A stretch of DNA of 64,000 bases from Alistipes sp. (lineage in GTDB: Bacteria; Bacteroidota; Bacteroidia; Bacteroidales; Rikenellaceae), in the NCBI GenBank assembly GCA_017451685.1, contig JAFTNV010000031.1, forward strand, positions 62,001 to 126,000, given 5' to 3'. Both the position numbers and the translations under genes were made by a program. How positions within the stretch are numbered: the first letter of the stretch is position 1; each line of letters begins with the position of its first letter. Below, one piece after another: positions 26,946-34,867 of this stretch. Below the pieces are notes generated by a model. That model was given only the letters and a program-made list of their open reading frames with translations. It had not been told where the DNA came from and ran no database searches.

Positions 26946-27770
26946 ATGTGGGACGTAGAGAAGAGTATAATTGAGGAGGCGTGGGCTGACCGCTCGTTGC
27001 TTCAGAAGGAGGAGGTTAAGGCTACGATACGCAATATCGTTGAGGCTGTGGATAAGGGCGCGCTGCGCTGTGCCGAGCCTGTAGACCCCGAGAATAGCGT
27101 GTGGCAGGTGAATGAGTGGGTCAAGAAGGCCATCATCATGTACTTCCCCATACAGACTATGCGCACGATGCAGGCGGGCGAGCTCGAGTGGTACGATAAG
27201 ATGGAACTCAAGCGTGGCTACGAGGAGCTTGGCGTGAGGGTTGTGCCCCATGCTGTGGCACGCTATGGTGCCTATATAGCCCCGGGGGCGATACTCATGC
27301 CCTCGTATGTCAACATCGGTGCATACGTCGATACGGGCACCATGGTCGACACGTGGGCGACGGTGGGCTCGTGTGCACAGATAGGCAAGAACGTACACCT
27401 CTCGGGAGGTGTTGGCATCGGTGGCGTGCTGGAGCCAGTGCAGGCCTCGCCCGTCATCATCGAGGATAACTGCTTCATAGGCTCGCGCTCGATTGTCGTC
27501 GAGGGTGCTCACGTATGCCGCGAGGCGGTGCTCGGCTCAAATACGGTAATCACCGGCTCGACACATATCATCGATGTAACAGGTGCTGAGCCTGTGGAGT
27601 ATAAGGGCTACGTGCCCCCACGCTCGGTAGTGGTGTCAGGTACCTATAATAAGAAGTTCCCCGCGGGCGAGTATGGCGTGCAGTGCGCCCTAATCATCGG
27701 CCGCCGCAAGGAGTCTACCGACAAGAAGACCTCGCTGAACGATGCCCTCCGCGACTTCGCTATATCGTAG
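26946..27770 (+). CDS. dapD: 2,3,4,5-tetrahydropyridine-2,6-dicarboxylate N-succinyltransferase
   Basis: Succinylase step of the diaminopimelate/lysine pathway. At 274 aa, it has an N-terminal helical domain and a left-handed beta-helix of hexapeptide repeats (about 100-230, for example the stretch from GAYIAPGAILMPSYVNIGAY onward). The active-site Asp and Glu region with DTGTMVDTWATVGSCAQIG is intact. It follows dxs after 20 bp, presumably co-transcribed. dapF is at 33.9 kb. Confidence 0.95.
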   Translation: MWDVEKSIIEEAWADRSLLQKEEVKATIRNIVEAVDKGALRCAEPVDPENSVWQVNEWVKKAIIMYFPIQTMRTMQAGELEWYDKMELKRGYEELGVRVVPHAVARYGAYIAPGAILMPSYVNIGAYVDTGTMVDTWATVGSCAQIGKNVHLSGGVGIGGVLEPVQASPVIIEDNCFIGSRSIVVEGAHVCREAVLGSNTVITGSTHIIDVTGAEPVEYKGYVPPRSVVVSGTYNKKFPAGEYGVQCALIIGRRKESTDKKTSLNDALRDFAIS

Positions 27771-27790
27771 AGCTCGTAAATCATGCTACT

Positions 27791-28621
27791 ATGACAAAGC
27801 AAGAGGCATTACAACTATTCGAGGAGCGCAAGGTACGTACCGTATGGGATGATACTGCCGAGGAGTGGTACTTCTCGGTAGTTGATGTGGTAGCGGTGCT
27901 GACAGAGAGTGTAAACCCTACCGACTATCTTAAAAAGATGCGTAAGAGGGATGAAGAATTGCATGTCTTCGTGGGGACAAATTGTCCCCAGATACAAATG
28001 ACAACGGGGAGTGGCAAGAGACGTAAGACTTTGGCTGGTAATACCACTGCTATCCTCCGTATCATACAATCAATCCCCTCTCCTAAGGCAGAGCCCTTTA
28101 AGCAGTGGATGGCTCAGGTCGCAGCACAGCGTATAGATCAGATGCAAGACCCCGAACTATCTATCGAACAGGCGATGACCGACTATCGTAGGTTGGGATA
28201 TTCCGAGGCGTGGATTAATCAACGCCTAAAGAGTATAGAGATACGTAAAGAGCTGACCGACGAGTGGAAGCGTACAGGTGTTGAGGAGGGTGTGCAATAT
28301 GCCACATTGACAGATATTATCACCATGCAGTGGAGTGGCTTCAAGGTTAAGGAGTACAAACAATATAAGGGGTTGCACAAGGAGAGCCTACGCGATAATA
28401 TGACTAACTTGGAGCTTGCTTTCAATTCGTTGGCCGAGGCTGCCACTACCGAGCTGTCGAAGCAGAAAAATCCTAAGGGGTTTCGACAGAGCACAAAGGT
28501 GGCACAACAAGGGGGTAAAGTGGCGAAGGTGGCGCGTGTACAGTTGGAGCAACAGCTCGGCAGAAGCGTTATATCTCCAGCCAAGGCGAGCGACTATCTT
28601 CTCCCCGAAACAGAGGAGTAG
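27791..28621 (+). CDS. BRO-N domain (phage antirepressor-like) protein
   Basis: Protein of 276 aa with an N-terminal BRO domain (about residues 8-105: VWDDTAEEWYFSVVDVVAVL, DYLKKMRKRD, TTAILRIIQSIPSPKAEPFKQW), a DNA-binding module of phage and virus antirepressors. The middle (130-230) is charged and helical, and the Lys-rich C-terminus (KVAQQGGKVAKVARVQ) may bind nucleic acid. No other phage gene is nearby. It has lower G+C and a more mixed codon choice than dapD and rplY, and an A/T-rich inverted repeat follows, so it is probably acquired. I chose the ATG at 27791 because the BRO domain begins right after it. Target unknown. Confidence 0.75.
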   Translation: MTKQEALQLFEERKVRTVWDDTAEEWYFSVVDVVAVLTESVNPTDYLKKMRKRDEELHVFVGTNCPQIQMTTGSGKRRKTLAGNTTAILRIIQSIPSPKAEPFKQWMAQVAAQRIDQMQDPELSIEQAMTDYRRLGYSEAWINQRLKSIEIRKELTDEWKRTGVEEGVQYATLTDIITMQWSGFKVKEYKQYKGLHKESLRDNMTNLELAFNSLAEAATTELSKQKNPKGFRQSTKVAQQGGKVAKVARVQLEQQLGRSVISPAKASDYLLPETEE

Positions 28622-28631
28622 GGCTTAAAGC

Positions 28632-28747
28632 TAATTAGTAGTTAGTAGTGAGTAATGAGTAATTATTAATGAAGTACTATGGGGTTGTTGTGGACAGCAG
28701 AAAAACATCGGAACTCATTAAAAATTAACAACTACTAATTACTAATT
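28632..28747. repeat. A/T-rich inverted repeat between the BRO gene and rplY
   Basis: The left arm (28632-28659) contains AATTAGTAGTTAGTAGT and TAATGAG; the right arm (28714-28747) is an imperfect complement with CTCATTA, ACTACTAATT and ACTAATT. The central 54 bp is unrelated G/C-richer sequence. The structure resembles a small non-autonomous element or a terminator-like palindrome; no target-site duplication was established. Confidence 0.55.
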
Positions 28748-28760
28748 CAAAAAAAAGTAT

Positions 28761-28768
28761 TATCTTTG
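28761..28768 (+). promoter_or_regulatory. -7 promoter element of rplY
   Basis: TATCTTTG is a full match to TAnnTTTG. It lies 93 bp before the rplY ATG, so the transcript would carry a leader of about 80 nt. Confidence 0.6.
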
Positions 28769-28780
28769 CCGTCCAAAGCA

Positions 28781-28824
28781 GATGCCTATGGGGTTGCGAC
28801 TGACTATCGCCGCTGAGTGGCATC
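28781..28824 (+). promoter_or_regulatory. Structured leader of rplY
   Basis: GATGCC (28781-28786) pairs with GGCATC (28819-28824), and GCGA with TCGC inside, forming a branched 44-nt hairpin near the 5' end of the rplY transcript. A ribosomal-protein autoregulatory leader is one reading; sequence alone cannot show it. Confidence 0.35.
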
Positions 28825-28853
28825 GAAGTTAAACAATTAATATTTAAGTAATT

Positions 28854-29414
28854 ATGAAGTCAATTCAGATTAACGGTACTGCCCGCAAGGAGTTCGGTAA
28901 GAAGTACGCTAAGGCAGCACGTCGCGAGGGTCAGGTACCCTGCATCGTTTACGGTGGCGGCGAGGAGGTGACATTCACCATCGACGCTAAGGAGCTCAAC
29001 CAGCTCATCTACACTCCCAACTCGTACATCGTTGAGCTTAACATCGACGGTAAGATCGAGAAGGCCGTAATGCGTGAGGTACAGTATCACCCCGTACGCG
29101 AGCAGGTTCTCCACGTAGATTTCTACCGCGTTCAGGAGGGTAAGCCCGTGGCTGTAAATGTTCCTGTACGTCTTACAGGTAACGCTGAGGGTGTTAAGAT
29201 CGGTGGTAAGCTCCAGCTTTCGGCTCGTAAGCTTACGGTTAAGGCTCTCGTTGAGTACATTCCCGATGAGATTGTTGTTGACGTTACTCCCTTGCAGGTT
29301 GGTCAGACTATCTTCGTAGGCGACCTTAAGCAGGAGAACCTCACATTCGTAACTCCCGCAACTACTGCTGTTTGCGCTGTTCGCGTAACACGTGCTTCAC
29401 GTGCTGCTCAGTAG
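28854..29414 (+). CDS. rplY: 50S ribosomal protein L25 (CTC form)
   Basis: Binds 5S rRNA. At 186 aa it is the long CTC type with the N-terminal L25 domain (about 1-95: NGTARKEFGKKYAKAARREG, VPCIVYGGGE) and the C-terminal TL5-type beta domain (about 96-180, with LTGNAEGVKIGGKL and LEVxVKALVEYIPDEI-like strands). It is followed by pth after 37 bp, the standard Bacteria pairing. Confidence 0.96.
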   Translation: MKSIQINGTARKEFGKKYAKAARREGQVPCIVYGGGEEVTFTIDAKELNQLIYTPNSYIVELNIDGKIEKAVMREVQYHPVREQVLHVDFYRVQEGKPVAVNVPVRLTGNAEGVKIGGKLQLSARKLTVKALVEYIPDEIVVDVTPLQVGQTIFVGDLKQENLTFVTPATTAVCAVRVTRASRAAQ

Positions 29415-29451
29415 TAGCGTGGTGTGGTAAAACGACTTAAACCACTACGAA

Positions 29452-30015
29452 ATGAAGTATCTTGTTGTAGGGTTGGGCAATATCGGAATGGAGTATGCCG
29501 CAACGCGCCACAACATCGGATTCAGAGTGTTGGATGCCTTGGCTGAGGCATCCAATATCTCTTTTACGACGGTGCGTTATGGCGCTATGGCGACACTCAA
29601 GCATCGTGGTCGCACGGTGCTCCTATTGAAGCCCTCGACATATATGAACCTCTCGGGTAAGGCTGTGAGGTATTGGATGGAGCAGGAGCGCATACCGCGC
29701 GAAAACCTGCTCGTCATCTCGGACGACATAGCCCTGCCGTTCGGTACGTTCCGCATGCGTAAGAATGGCTCGGAAGGTGGGCATAACGGCCTTAAGAACA
29801 TCACCGAGCTGCTTGGCGACAACCAATATGCACGCTTGCGCTTCGGTGTCGGTGGCGACTTCCCGCGTGGCCATCAGGTGGACTACGTCTTGGGCGACTT
29901 CTCGGCAGATGAGTTGAAGGCCATGCCCGAAAGACTAAAACTCTTCGGCGAGGCGGTGTTATCGTTTGTGTCGATAGGGCCCGATAGGACGATGAATACG
30001 TACAATGGTAAATAA
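29452..30015 (+). CDS. pth: Peptidyl-tRNA hydrolase
   Basis: Recycles peptidyl-tRNAs released from stalled ribosomes. The 187-aa protein has GLGNIGMEYAATRHNIGF near the N-terminus with the active-site Asn and catalytic His, then PSTYMNLSGKAV, SDDIALPFG with the catalytic Asp, and GSEGGHNGLKNI. It ends at a clear terminator. Confidence 0.97.
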   Translation: MKYLVVGLGNIGMEYAATRHNIGFRVLDALAEASNISFTTVRYGAMATLKHRGRTVLLLKPSTYMNLSGKAVRYWMEQERIPRENLLVISDDIALPFGTFRMRKNGSEGGHNGLKNITELLGDNQYARLRFGVGGDFPRGHQVDYVLGDFSADELKAMPERLKLFGEAVLSFVSIGPDRTMNTYNGK

Positions 30016-30039
30016 AAAGAGTGCTTCGGCGCTCTTTTT
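30014..30039 (+). terminator. Terminator of rplY-pth
   Basis: AAAAAGAGTGC (30014-30024), a TTCG tetraloop and GCGCTCTTTTT (30029-30039), overlapping the last bases of the pth stop. A UUCG loop closed by C-G with a T run is a strong intrinsic terminator. Confidence 0.85.
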
Positions 30040-30054
30040 GTTTAATAGTTTTAT

Positions 30055-30062
30055 TATCTTTG
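30055..30062 (+). promoter_or_regulatory. -7 promoter element of galE
   Basis: TATCTTTG matches TAnnTTTG, 24 bp before the galE ATG and just after the pth terminator. A -33 TTTG at standard spacing is not seen. Confidence 0.55.
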
Positions 30063-30085
30063 TGGGGTGAATAATTTGAAATGCT

Positions 30086-31108
30086 ATGAATAAGATGGTG
30101 CTTGTTGCCGGTGGTGCCGGTTATATCGGGTCGCATACGACCGTGGAGCTTATAAATGCTGGGTATGATGTCGTTGTCGTAGACAACTTCTCAAACAGCG
30201 ATGCCTCGTCGTTGGAGGGCATACGTAAGATTACGGGCGTGGAGCCTAAGTTTGTCGAGGCCGACTGCTGCGACAAGGAGGCCATGCGCAAGGTATTCGA
30301 GGCCTACAACTTCGACTCGGTCATCCACTTTGCGGCATTCAAGGCTGTGGGCGAGTCTGTTGCCGAGCCTTTGAAGTACTACCATAACAACCTTATGTCG
30401 TTTGTCAATATCCTCGAGCTCATGGCCGAATATGGCAGACACAATGTGCTCTTCTCGTCGTCGGCAACGGTGTATGGCGATGCCGAGGTGCTTCCCGTAA
30501 CGGAGCTCACAGAGCGTAAGCCCGCAACATCGCCCTACGGCAATACGAAGCAGATGTCGGAGGATATTCTGCGCGACACTGTTTTGGCCAACCCCGCGAT
30601 GCACGGTATCGCACTGCGTTACTTCAATCCTATTGGCGCCCACCCCTCGGCACATATTGGCGAGATGCCTCGTGGCGTGCCCAACAACCTTGTCCCCTAT
30701 ATCACACAGACGGCTGCGGGTGTGCGCGAGTGCCTGAGCATCTTCGGTGACGACTACCCTACGCCCGACGGCTCATGCCTACGCGACTATATCGACATCG
30801 TAGACCTTGCACGCGCTCATGTTGTTGCCATCAACCGCATGGTCGAGGGGCGCGCGAAGGAGAACTACGAGGTGTTCAACGTGGGCACGGGACGCCCCGT
30901 GTCGGTGTTCGAGTTGGTCAAGGGCTTCGAGAGGGCAAACAACCTCAAACTAAACTACCGTGTTGCGGAGCGCCGTGCCGGTGATGTCACGGCCGTATGG
31001 GCAGATACCACACGCGCAAACGAGGAGCTCGGCTGGCGCGCTGAGCGTGAGCTCGAAGATACGCTCAAGGCTGCATGGGCATGGGAGAAGGCGGTACGCG
31101 GTTTGTAG
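30086..31108 (+). CDS. galE: UDP-glucose 4-epimerase
   Basis: Extended short-chain dehydrogenase/reductase interconverting UDP-glucose and UDP-galactose. The NAD-binding GGAGYIGS is at residues 8-15, the catalytic Ser region FSSSATVYG near 124-132, and the YxxxK pair in SPYGNTKQ near 149-156. The 340-aa length and the LRDYIDIVDLARAH segment fit. It probably heads an operon with the outer-membrane protein and the channel downstream. Confidence 0.95.
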   Translation: MNKMVLVAGGAGYIGSHTTVELINAGYDVVVVDNFSNSDASSLEGIRKITGVEPKFVEADCCDKEAMRKVFEAYNFDSVIHFAAFKAVGESVAEPLKYYHNNLMSFVNILELMAEYGRHNVLFSSSATVYGDAEVLPVTELTERKPATSPYGNTKQMSEDILRDTVLANPAMHGIALRYFNPIGAHPSAHIGEMPRGVPNNLVPYITQTAAGVRECLSIFGDDYPTPDGSCLRDYIDIVDLARAHVVAINRMVEGRAKENYEVFNVGTGRPVSVFELVKGFERANNLKLNYRVAERRAGDVTAVWADTTRANEELGWRAERELEDTLKAAWAWEKAVRGL

Positions 31109-31132
31109 CGATAAATGTATAAAGTATCATAT

Positions 31133-31759
31133 ATGAGGAGATTAGTAGTATTTGTGCTGTTGGTGCTTATGGCCATCCCTGTGGCTGAGGCTAAGCGCCG
31201 CGAGACACCCGAGGAGATTGAGCGTAAGACGCGCCACTACTCAGGCTGGGAGTGGGGTGCTACGGGGCGTGTGGCCCTCGTGTTCTACGAGCTCGACTAC
31301 ATGCGCATTGCGGGCGAGAAACCAGTGAGGGCGTATAAGAGCCAGGCAAAGATGGGTGGTAACGTGATGCTCACGGGAGGCTACCTTATAAACAACCACT
31401 GGCGTGTGGGCTTCGAGGCGGGAGCACAGATACAGTATAACTATACGACGGTGCCCATCGCCGTTACGGCGCACTACTTCTACGGCAAGCGCAAGAATTG
31501 CTTGTTCAACTTTGTGAATATGGGTACAAACATCCTGTTCAACAAAGGCTTACGCTTTGGCACGACATGCTCGGGAGGTATAGGCTACCGTCTTCAGGCG
31601 CCCGATAGCGACATGAAGTACGACATCACGTTGGGATATAACGCCACGATGATGAGCCCGCGACCGGTGATTAAGGAGCCTTTTGGTTACGCCCCCAAGG
31701 ATGTTAACCGCAAGGCCTTCAACCAGATGGTATTCATCGGCTTCGGCATAAACTTCTAA
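31133..31759 (+). CDS. Small outer-membrane beta-barrel-like protein
   Basis: Not assigned to a named family. The ATG at 31133 (MRRLVVFVLL) gives a 208-aa protein with a clear signal peptide ending at AEA (about residue 20). The mature part alternates hydrophobic and polar residues and ends with Phe (GFGINF), as expected for an 8-strand barrel. An upstream in-frame ATG adds six residues. It lies 24 bp after galE and 10 bp before the channel gene. Confidence 0.65.
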   Translation: MRRLVVFVLLVLMAIPVAEAKRRETPEEIERKTRHYSGWEWGATGRVALVFYELDYMRIAGEKPVRAYKSQAKMGGNVMLTGGYLINNHWRVGFEAGAQIQYNYTTVPIAVTAHYFYGKRKNCLFNFVNMGTNILFNKGLRFGTTCSGGIGYRLQAPDSDMKYDITLGYNATMMSPRPVIKEPFGYAPKDVNRKAFNQMVFIGFGINF

Positions 31760-31769
31760 CCGCGCGACC

Positions 31770-33023
31770 ATGGATAGCTTCTTCGACCATACTGTAAGTC
31801 AATGGATTTATGATCGCCTCATAAGCTGGGGTCTCTCGGCGGATGTCGCCGACAAGCTCGATGGCTTCATCGTGCTCATATATCTCGTTGTGCTGGTGCT
31901 CGTTATCAACATCCTCTTTCGTTGGGGTGTGATACGCGGTGTGCATTGGGTTATCGCGCACACGAAGGCATCGTGGGATAATATCCTCTTCGACAATAAG
32001 GTGATGAAGCATCTGTGTGCCATCATTACGCCCATGGTTGTGAGCATGATGCTGCCGCTGGCATTCTCGGCATTGGGCATTAAGACGGCGTGGATAATAA
32101 CCCTCACAGAGCGCATCGTAGACATCGCCATCGTCATCACAAGCCTGCGCTTCATCAGCACCTTCTTCGAGGCTACGTTCCAGCTTATTGTCGACCGCCC
32201 CGCGTGGCACGGCAAGCCTATAAAGGGTCTGCTTCAGATTGTCAAGGTGATCCTGGCGCTTATTGGCATCATCCTCGTCGTGGCCATCATAGTAAACATC
32301 TCGCCGGCGGGCCTTCTCACGGGTCTTGGTGCCTCGGCAGCCGTTATATCGTTCATCTTCAAGGATACGCTCCTGGGACTTATTGCCGGCATACAACTCT
32401 CGGCCAACGACATGCTCAAGGTGGGCGACTGGATTGAGATGCCGAGCCGAGGTATTGATGGCTCGGTTGTGGAGGTGTCGCTGACGACAATCAAGGTGCG
32501 CGCGTGGAATAATACGTTGCAGACGATACCGCCCTATCTACTTGTCAGCGAGCCATTTGATAATTGGCAGGCTATGCGCGACACGGGAGGTAGGCGCATC
32601 AAACGCTCGTTGAATGTAGACATGACGAGCATAGGCTTCGCTGCGGATGACCTCGTCGCAAGGCTTAGGAGCGAGAAGGCGTTGCAGCCACTCTTGGAAC
32701 ATGTTGCTATGGAGAGCGAGGAGGGCGGCATGCTCACCAACCTCGACCTATATATGCGCACGGTATTAGCCTATCTCAATGCGCATCCGCGTGTAAACCA
32801 CGGCATGCTTACGTTGGTGCGCCAGCTTCAACCCTCGGAGTGGGGTCTTCCGGTGGAGTTGTATTTCTTCTCGTCGGATGTCAACTGGGTACCCTATGAG
32901 AACCTACAGACGGAGGTCATCTCACATGTCATTGCTCTTGCACCCCTCTTCGACATACGCCTCTATCAGGCGCCGTCGACCCACGCCCTAACCCACAAAA
33001 TCAAGAATTGCGCGGGCGCATAG
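31770..33023 (+). CDS. MscS-family mechanosensitive ion channel (YbdG-like)
   Basis: Osmotic safety valve in the inner membrane, 417 aa. About five transmembrane helices precede the pore helix, seen as the Gly/Ala-rich [15 protein letters not shown] (about 190-204), followed by the cytoplasmic beta domain (VGDWIEM, about 217-223, then [17 protein letters not shown]). The C-terminal domain (about 260-410) resembles the YbdG subgroup. Its last 36 bp overlap the 3' end of the convergent hydrolase gene. Confidence 0.88.
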   Translation: MDSFFDHTVSQWIYDRLISWGLSADVADKLDGFIVLIYLVVLVLVINILFRWGVIRGVHWVIAHTKASWDNILFDNKVMKHLCAIITPMVVSMMLPLAFSALGIKTAWIITLTERIVDIAIVITSLRFISTFFEATFQLIVDRPAWHGKPIKGLLQIVKVILALIGIILVVAIIVNISPAGLLTGLGASAAVISFIFKDTLLGLIAGIQLSANDMLKVGDWIEMPSRGIDGSVVEVSLTTIKVRAWNNTLQTIPPYLLVSEPFDNWQAMRDTGGRRIKRSLNVDMTSIGFAADDLVARLRSEKALQPLLEHVAMESEEGGMLTNLDLYMRTVLAYLNAHPRVNHGMLTLVRQLQPSEWGLPVELYFFSSDVNWVPYENLQTEVISHVIALAPLFDIRLYQAPSTHALTHKIKNCAGA

Positions 33024-33782
33024 CTCGGGCTCCTCGATGAAGCCCATGTGTCCCGAATGTTCGAGCCATACGACCTTGGCCTCGGGGTCGGCAGCAATCA
33101 TCTCGTCGGCCTGCTCCTGGGGTATGTAGTAGTCGTGGCGCCCGAAGATGAAGAGGTGGCGTATGCCGCTTGTGCGTAGCTGCTCGCCACGGCTCTTACG
33201 CTCAATCATGCCACCAAGGATAGCGATAACGCCCTCGTCCTCGGTGATGATTATCAGCTCGGCAAGGTCTTCGATGTAATCCTTCAGGCGCTTCACGTTG
33301 TCGGGAGCGAAGCCCGCATGTGGCACAAGGCGCGCCATCATATTCTTCTTTCCGGCCTTGACAAGCTCTATCTCGCGGCGGCGACGGTCGCACTTCTCCT
33401 CGCTGTCGGCCATCGTCGTGGAACTTAACAGCACGATGCCATCGAGCCGTGCGCTATACTTGTCGCACATGGCCAAGGCTACATATCCGCCCATCGAGTG
33501 AGCCACGACGGTGTAATGCTCGATGCCGAGGGCCTCCATCGTGTTTGCCACGCTGTCGGCGAGAAACTCCATGGTGTGAACCTCGCCCTCGACGACCGAC
33601 ACACCATGCCCGGGGAGGTCGAGGGTGACGACGCGCACACTGTCGCGCAAGAGGGGCACAAACTCGTCCCATACCAACATCGACTCTAAGTAGCCGTGCA
33701 ACAGCACCACGCAGCGCTCACCACGCTCCGTGTCGGCAACATGCATAGGCGTACTGCCCGCCATAATAAACTTCTCGACCAT
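32988..33782 (-). CDS. Alpha/beta-fold hydrolase
   Basis: Cytoplasmic esterase/lipase-like protein of 264 aa from the ATG at 33782 (MVEKFIMAG); an upstream in-frame ATG would add 36 residues rich in His, Arg and Cys that do not fit. The oxyanion motif HGYLES (about 28-33), nucleophile Ser in VVAHSMGGY (about 88-96), Asp in GRHDYYIP (about 215) and His in HSGHMGF (about 243) form a complete triad. Substrate unknown. Its 3' end overlaps the convergent MscS-type gene by 36 bp. Confidence 0.85.
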   Translation of the reverse strand: MVEKFIMAGSTPMHVADTERGERCVVLLHGYLESMLVWDEFVPLLRDSVRVVTLDLPGHGVSVVEGEVHTMEFLADSVANTMEALGIEHYTVVAHSMGGYVALAMCDKYSARLDGIVLLSSTTMADSEEKCDRRRREIELVKAGKKNMMARLVPHAGFAPDNVKRLKDYIEDLAELIIITEDEGVIAILGGMIERKSRGEQLRTSGIRHLFIFGRHDYYIPQEQADEMIAADPEAKVVWLEHSGHMGFIEEPELCARAILDFVG

Positions 33783-33877
33783 AGCACAAAGTTTTGTTGT
33801 TCGTGTTACAATGTTACGAAAAAAATGGCATATATGCAACTTGCGGAGATAAAAATTGCACTTTCGCGAGGTGTTAT

Positions 33878-33908
33878 TTTGACGGCGCAAAAATTATTCG
33901 TAACTTTG
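33878..33908 (+). promoter_or_regulatory. Promoter of dapF-tamL
   Basis: TTTG (33878-33881), exactly 19 bp, TAACTTTG (33901-33908), 26 bp before the dapF ATG. Both boxes match perfectly. Confidence 0.8.
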
Positions 33909-33934
33909 AGCGAATATATATATACATTGCAGCA

Positions 33935-34864
33935 ATGGAGATTATCAAATGTCACGGCTCGGGCAACGACTTCATCATGGTGGATACGACACGTGATGCG
34001 AGGCTTCAACATGTTGACTGGTCGGCATTTGCCCGCATAGCATCGGATAGGGAGCACGGCATAGGTAGCGATGGTATACTTTTGGTTGTGCGACATGATG
34101 ACGGCATCTACGGTATGGACATGCTCAATCCCGACGGCACGCATGCCGAGATGTGTGGCAACGGCATACGCTGTGTGGCACGTCTGGCATACGAGCGTGG
34201 CTATGTCGCTACGGGCATCCTCCGCTCCGGAGGCCGGGATTACAGGATTGCACGTGCCGAGGATATCGCCGAGGGCATCCCGGCATTCAAGGTCGACATA
34301 CCGATACGCACCCATAGCGACGACTTCGCCTTCTATCGCGCGGGCGAGAGCTTCGTGGGGCGCATAATCGAGGGTCTGCACCCCTCGCTGCGATTTACGG
34401 CACTCAACTTGGGTAACCCACATATTGTTGCCGAGGTTGAGACGATAGACTTGGCGCTATTGTCGGCCCTCGGTGAGCGCGTGAAGGGTGCTCGGGAGCT
34501 TTTCCCGCATGGCGTCAACGTGTCGCTCTACGAGCGCCGAGAGGGCGGTATCTTCGTTGCTACGTACGAGCGCGGTGCGGGCATCACGCTATCGTGTGGC
34601 ACGGCGATGACGGCCTCGGCAACGGCAGCAGCATTGCTCGGCATAGTCAACGCTGGTGAGCGCATCGAGGTGTCGAACCGTGGTGGTAGGGTATACTGCA
34701 CGACACGCACGGAGCCGGTGCTTACGACCACGTTGGAGGGCAATGCCACCTACGAGTGGACGGGAAGGGCCGAGTTTGCGGGCGGAGAGTTTATGTTCGA
34801 GATATTAACGAATACGGGCGAGGCGGAGCTGTGGCTCGACTTCGTGCGTAGCATCAATAGATAG
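33935..34864 (+). CDS. dapF: Diaminopimelate epimerase
   Basis: Converts LL- to meso-diaminopimelate for lysine and peptidoglycan. From the ATG at 33935 (MEIIKCHGSGNDF) the protein has 309 aa. The two catalytic cysteines lie in EMCGNGIRC (about 70-78) and LSCGTAMTASA (about 222-232), and the NPHIVAEVE segment is present. The start is fixed by homology of the N-terminus and by the promoter just upstream. The tamL gene starts 3 bp after the stop. Confidence 0.96.
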   Translation: MEIIKCHGSGNDFIMVDTTRDARLQHVDWSAFARIASDREHGIGSDGILLVVRHDDGIYGMDMLNPDGTHAEMCGNGIRCVARLAYERGYVATGILRSGGRDYRIARAEDIAEGIPAFKVDIPIRTHSDDFAFYRAGESFVGRIIEGLHPSLRFTALNLGNPHIVAEVETIDLALLSALGERVKGARELFPHGVNVSLYERREGGIFVATYERGAGITLSCGTAMTASATAAALLGIVNAGERIEVSNRGGRVYCTTRTEPVLTTTLEGNATYEWTGRAEFAGGEFMFEILTNTGEAELWLDFVRSINR

Positions 34865-34867
34865 ACC

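Noticed and set aside
27791..28621. BRO gene considered as part of a prophage
   Set aside because: No integrase, structural or lysis genes and no att-like repeat within this window.
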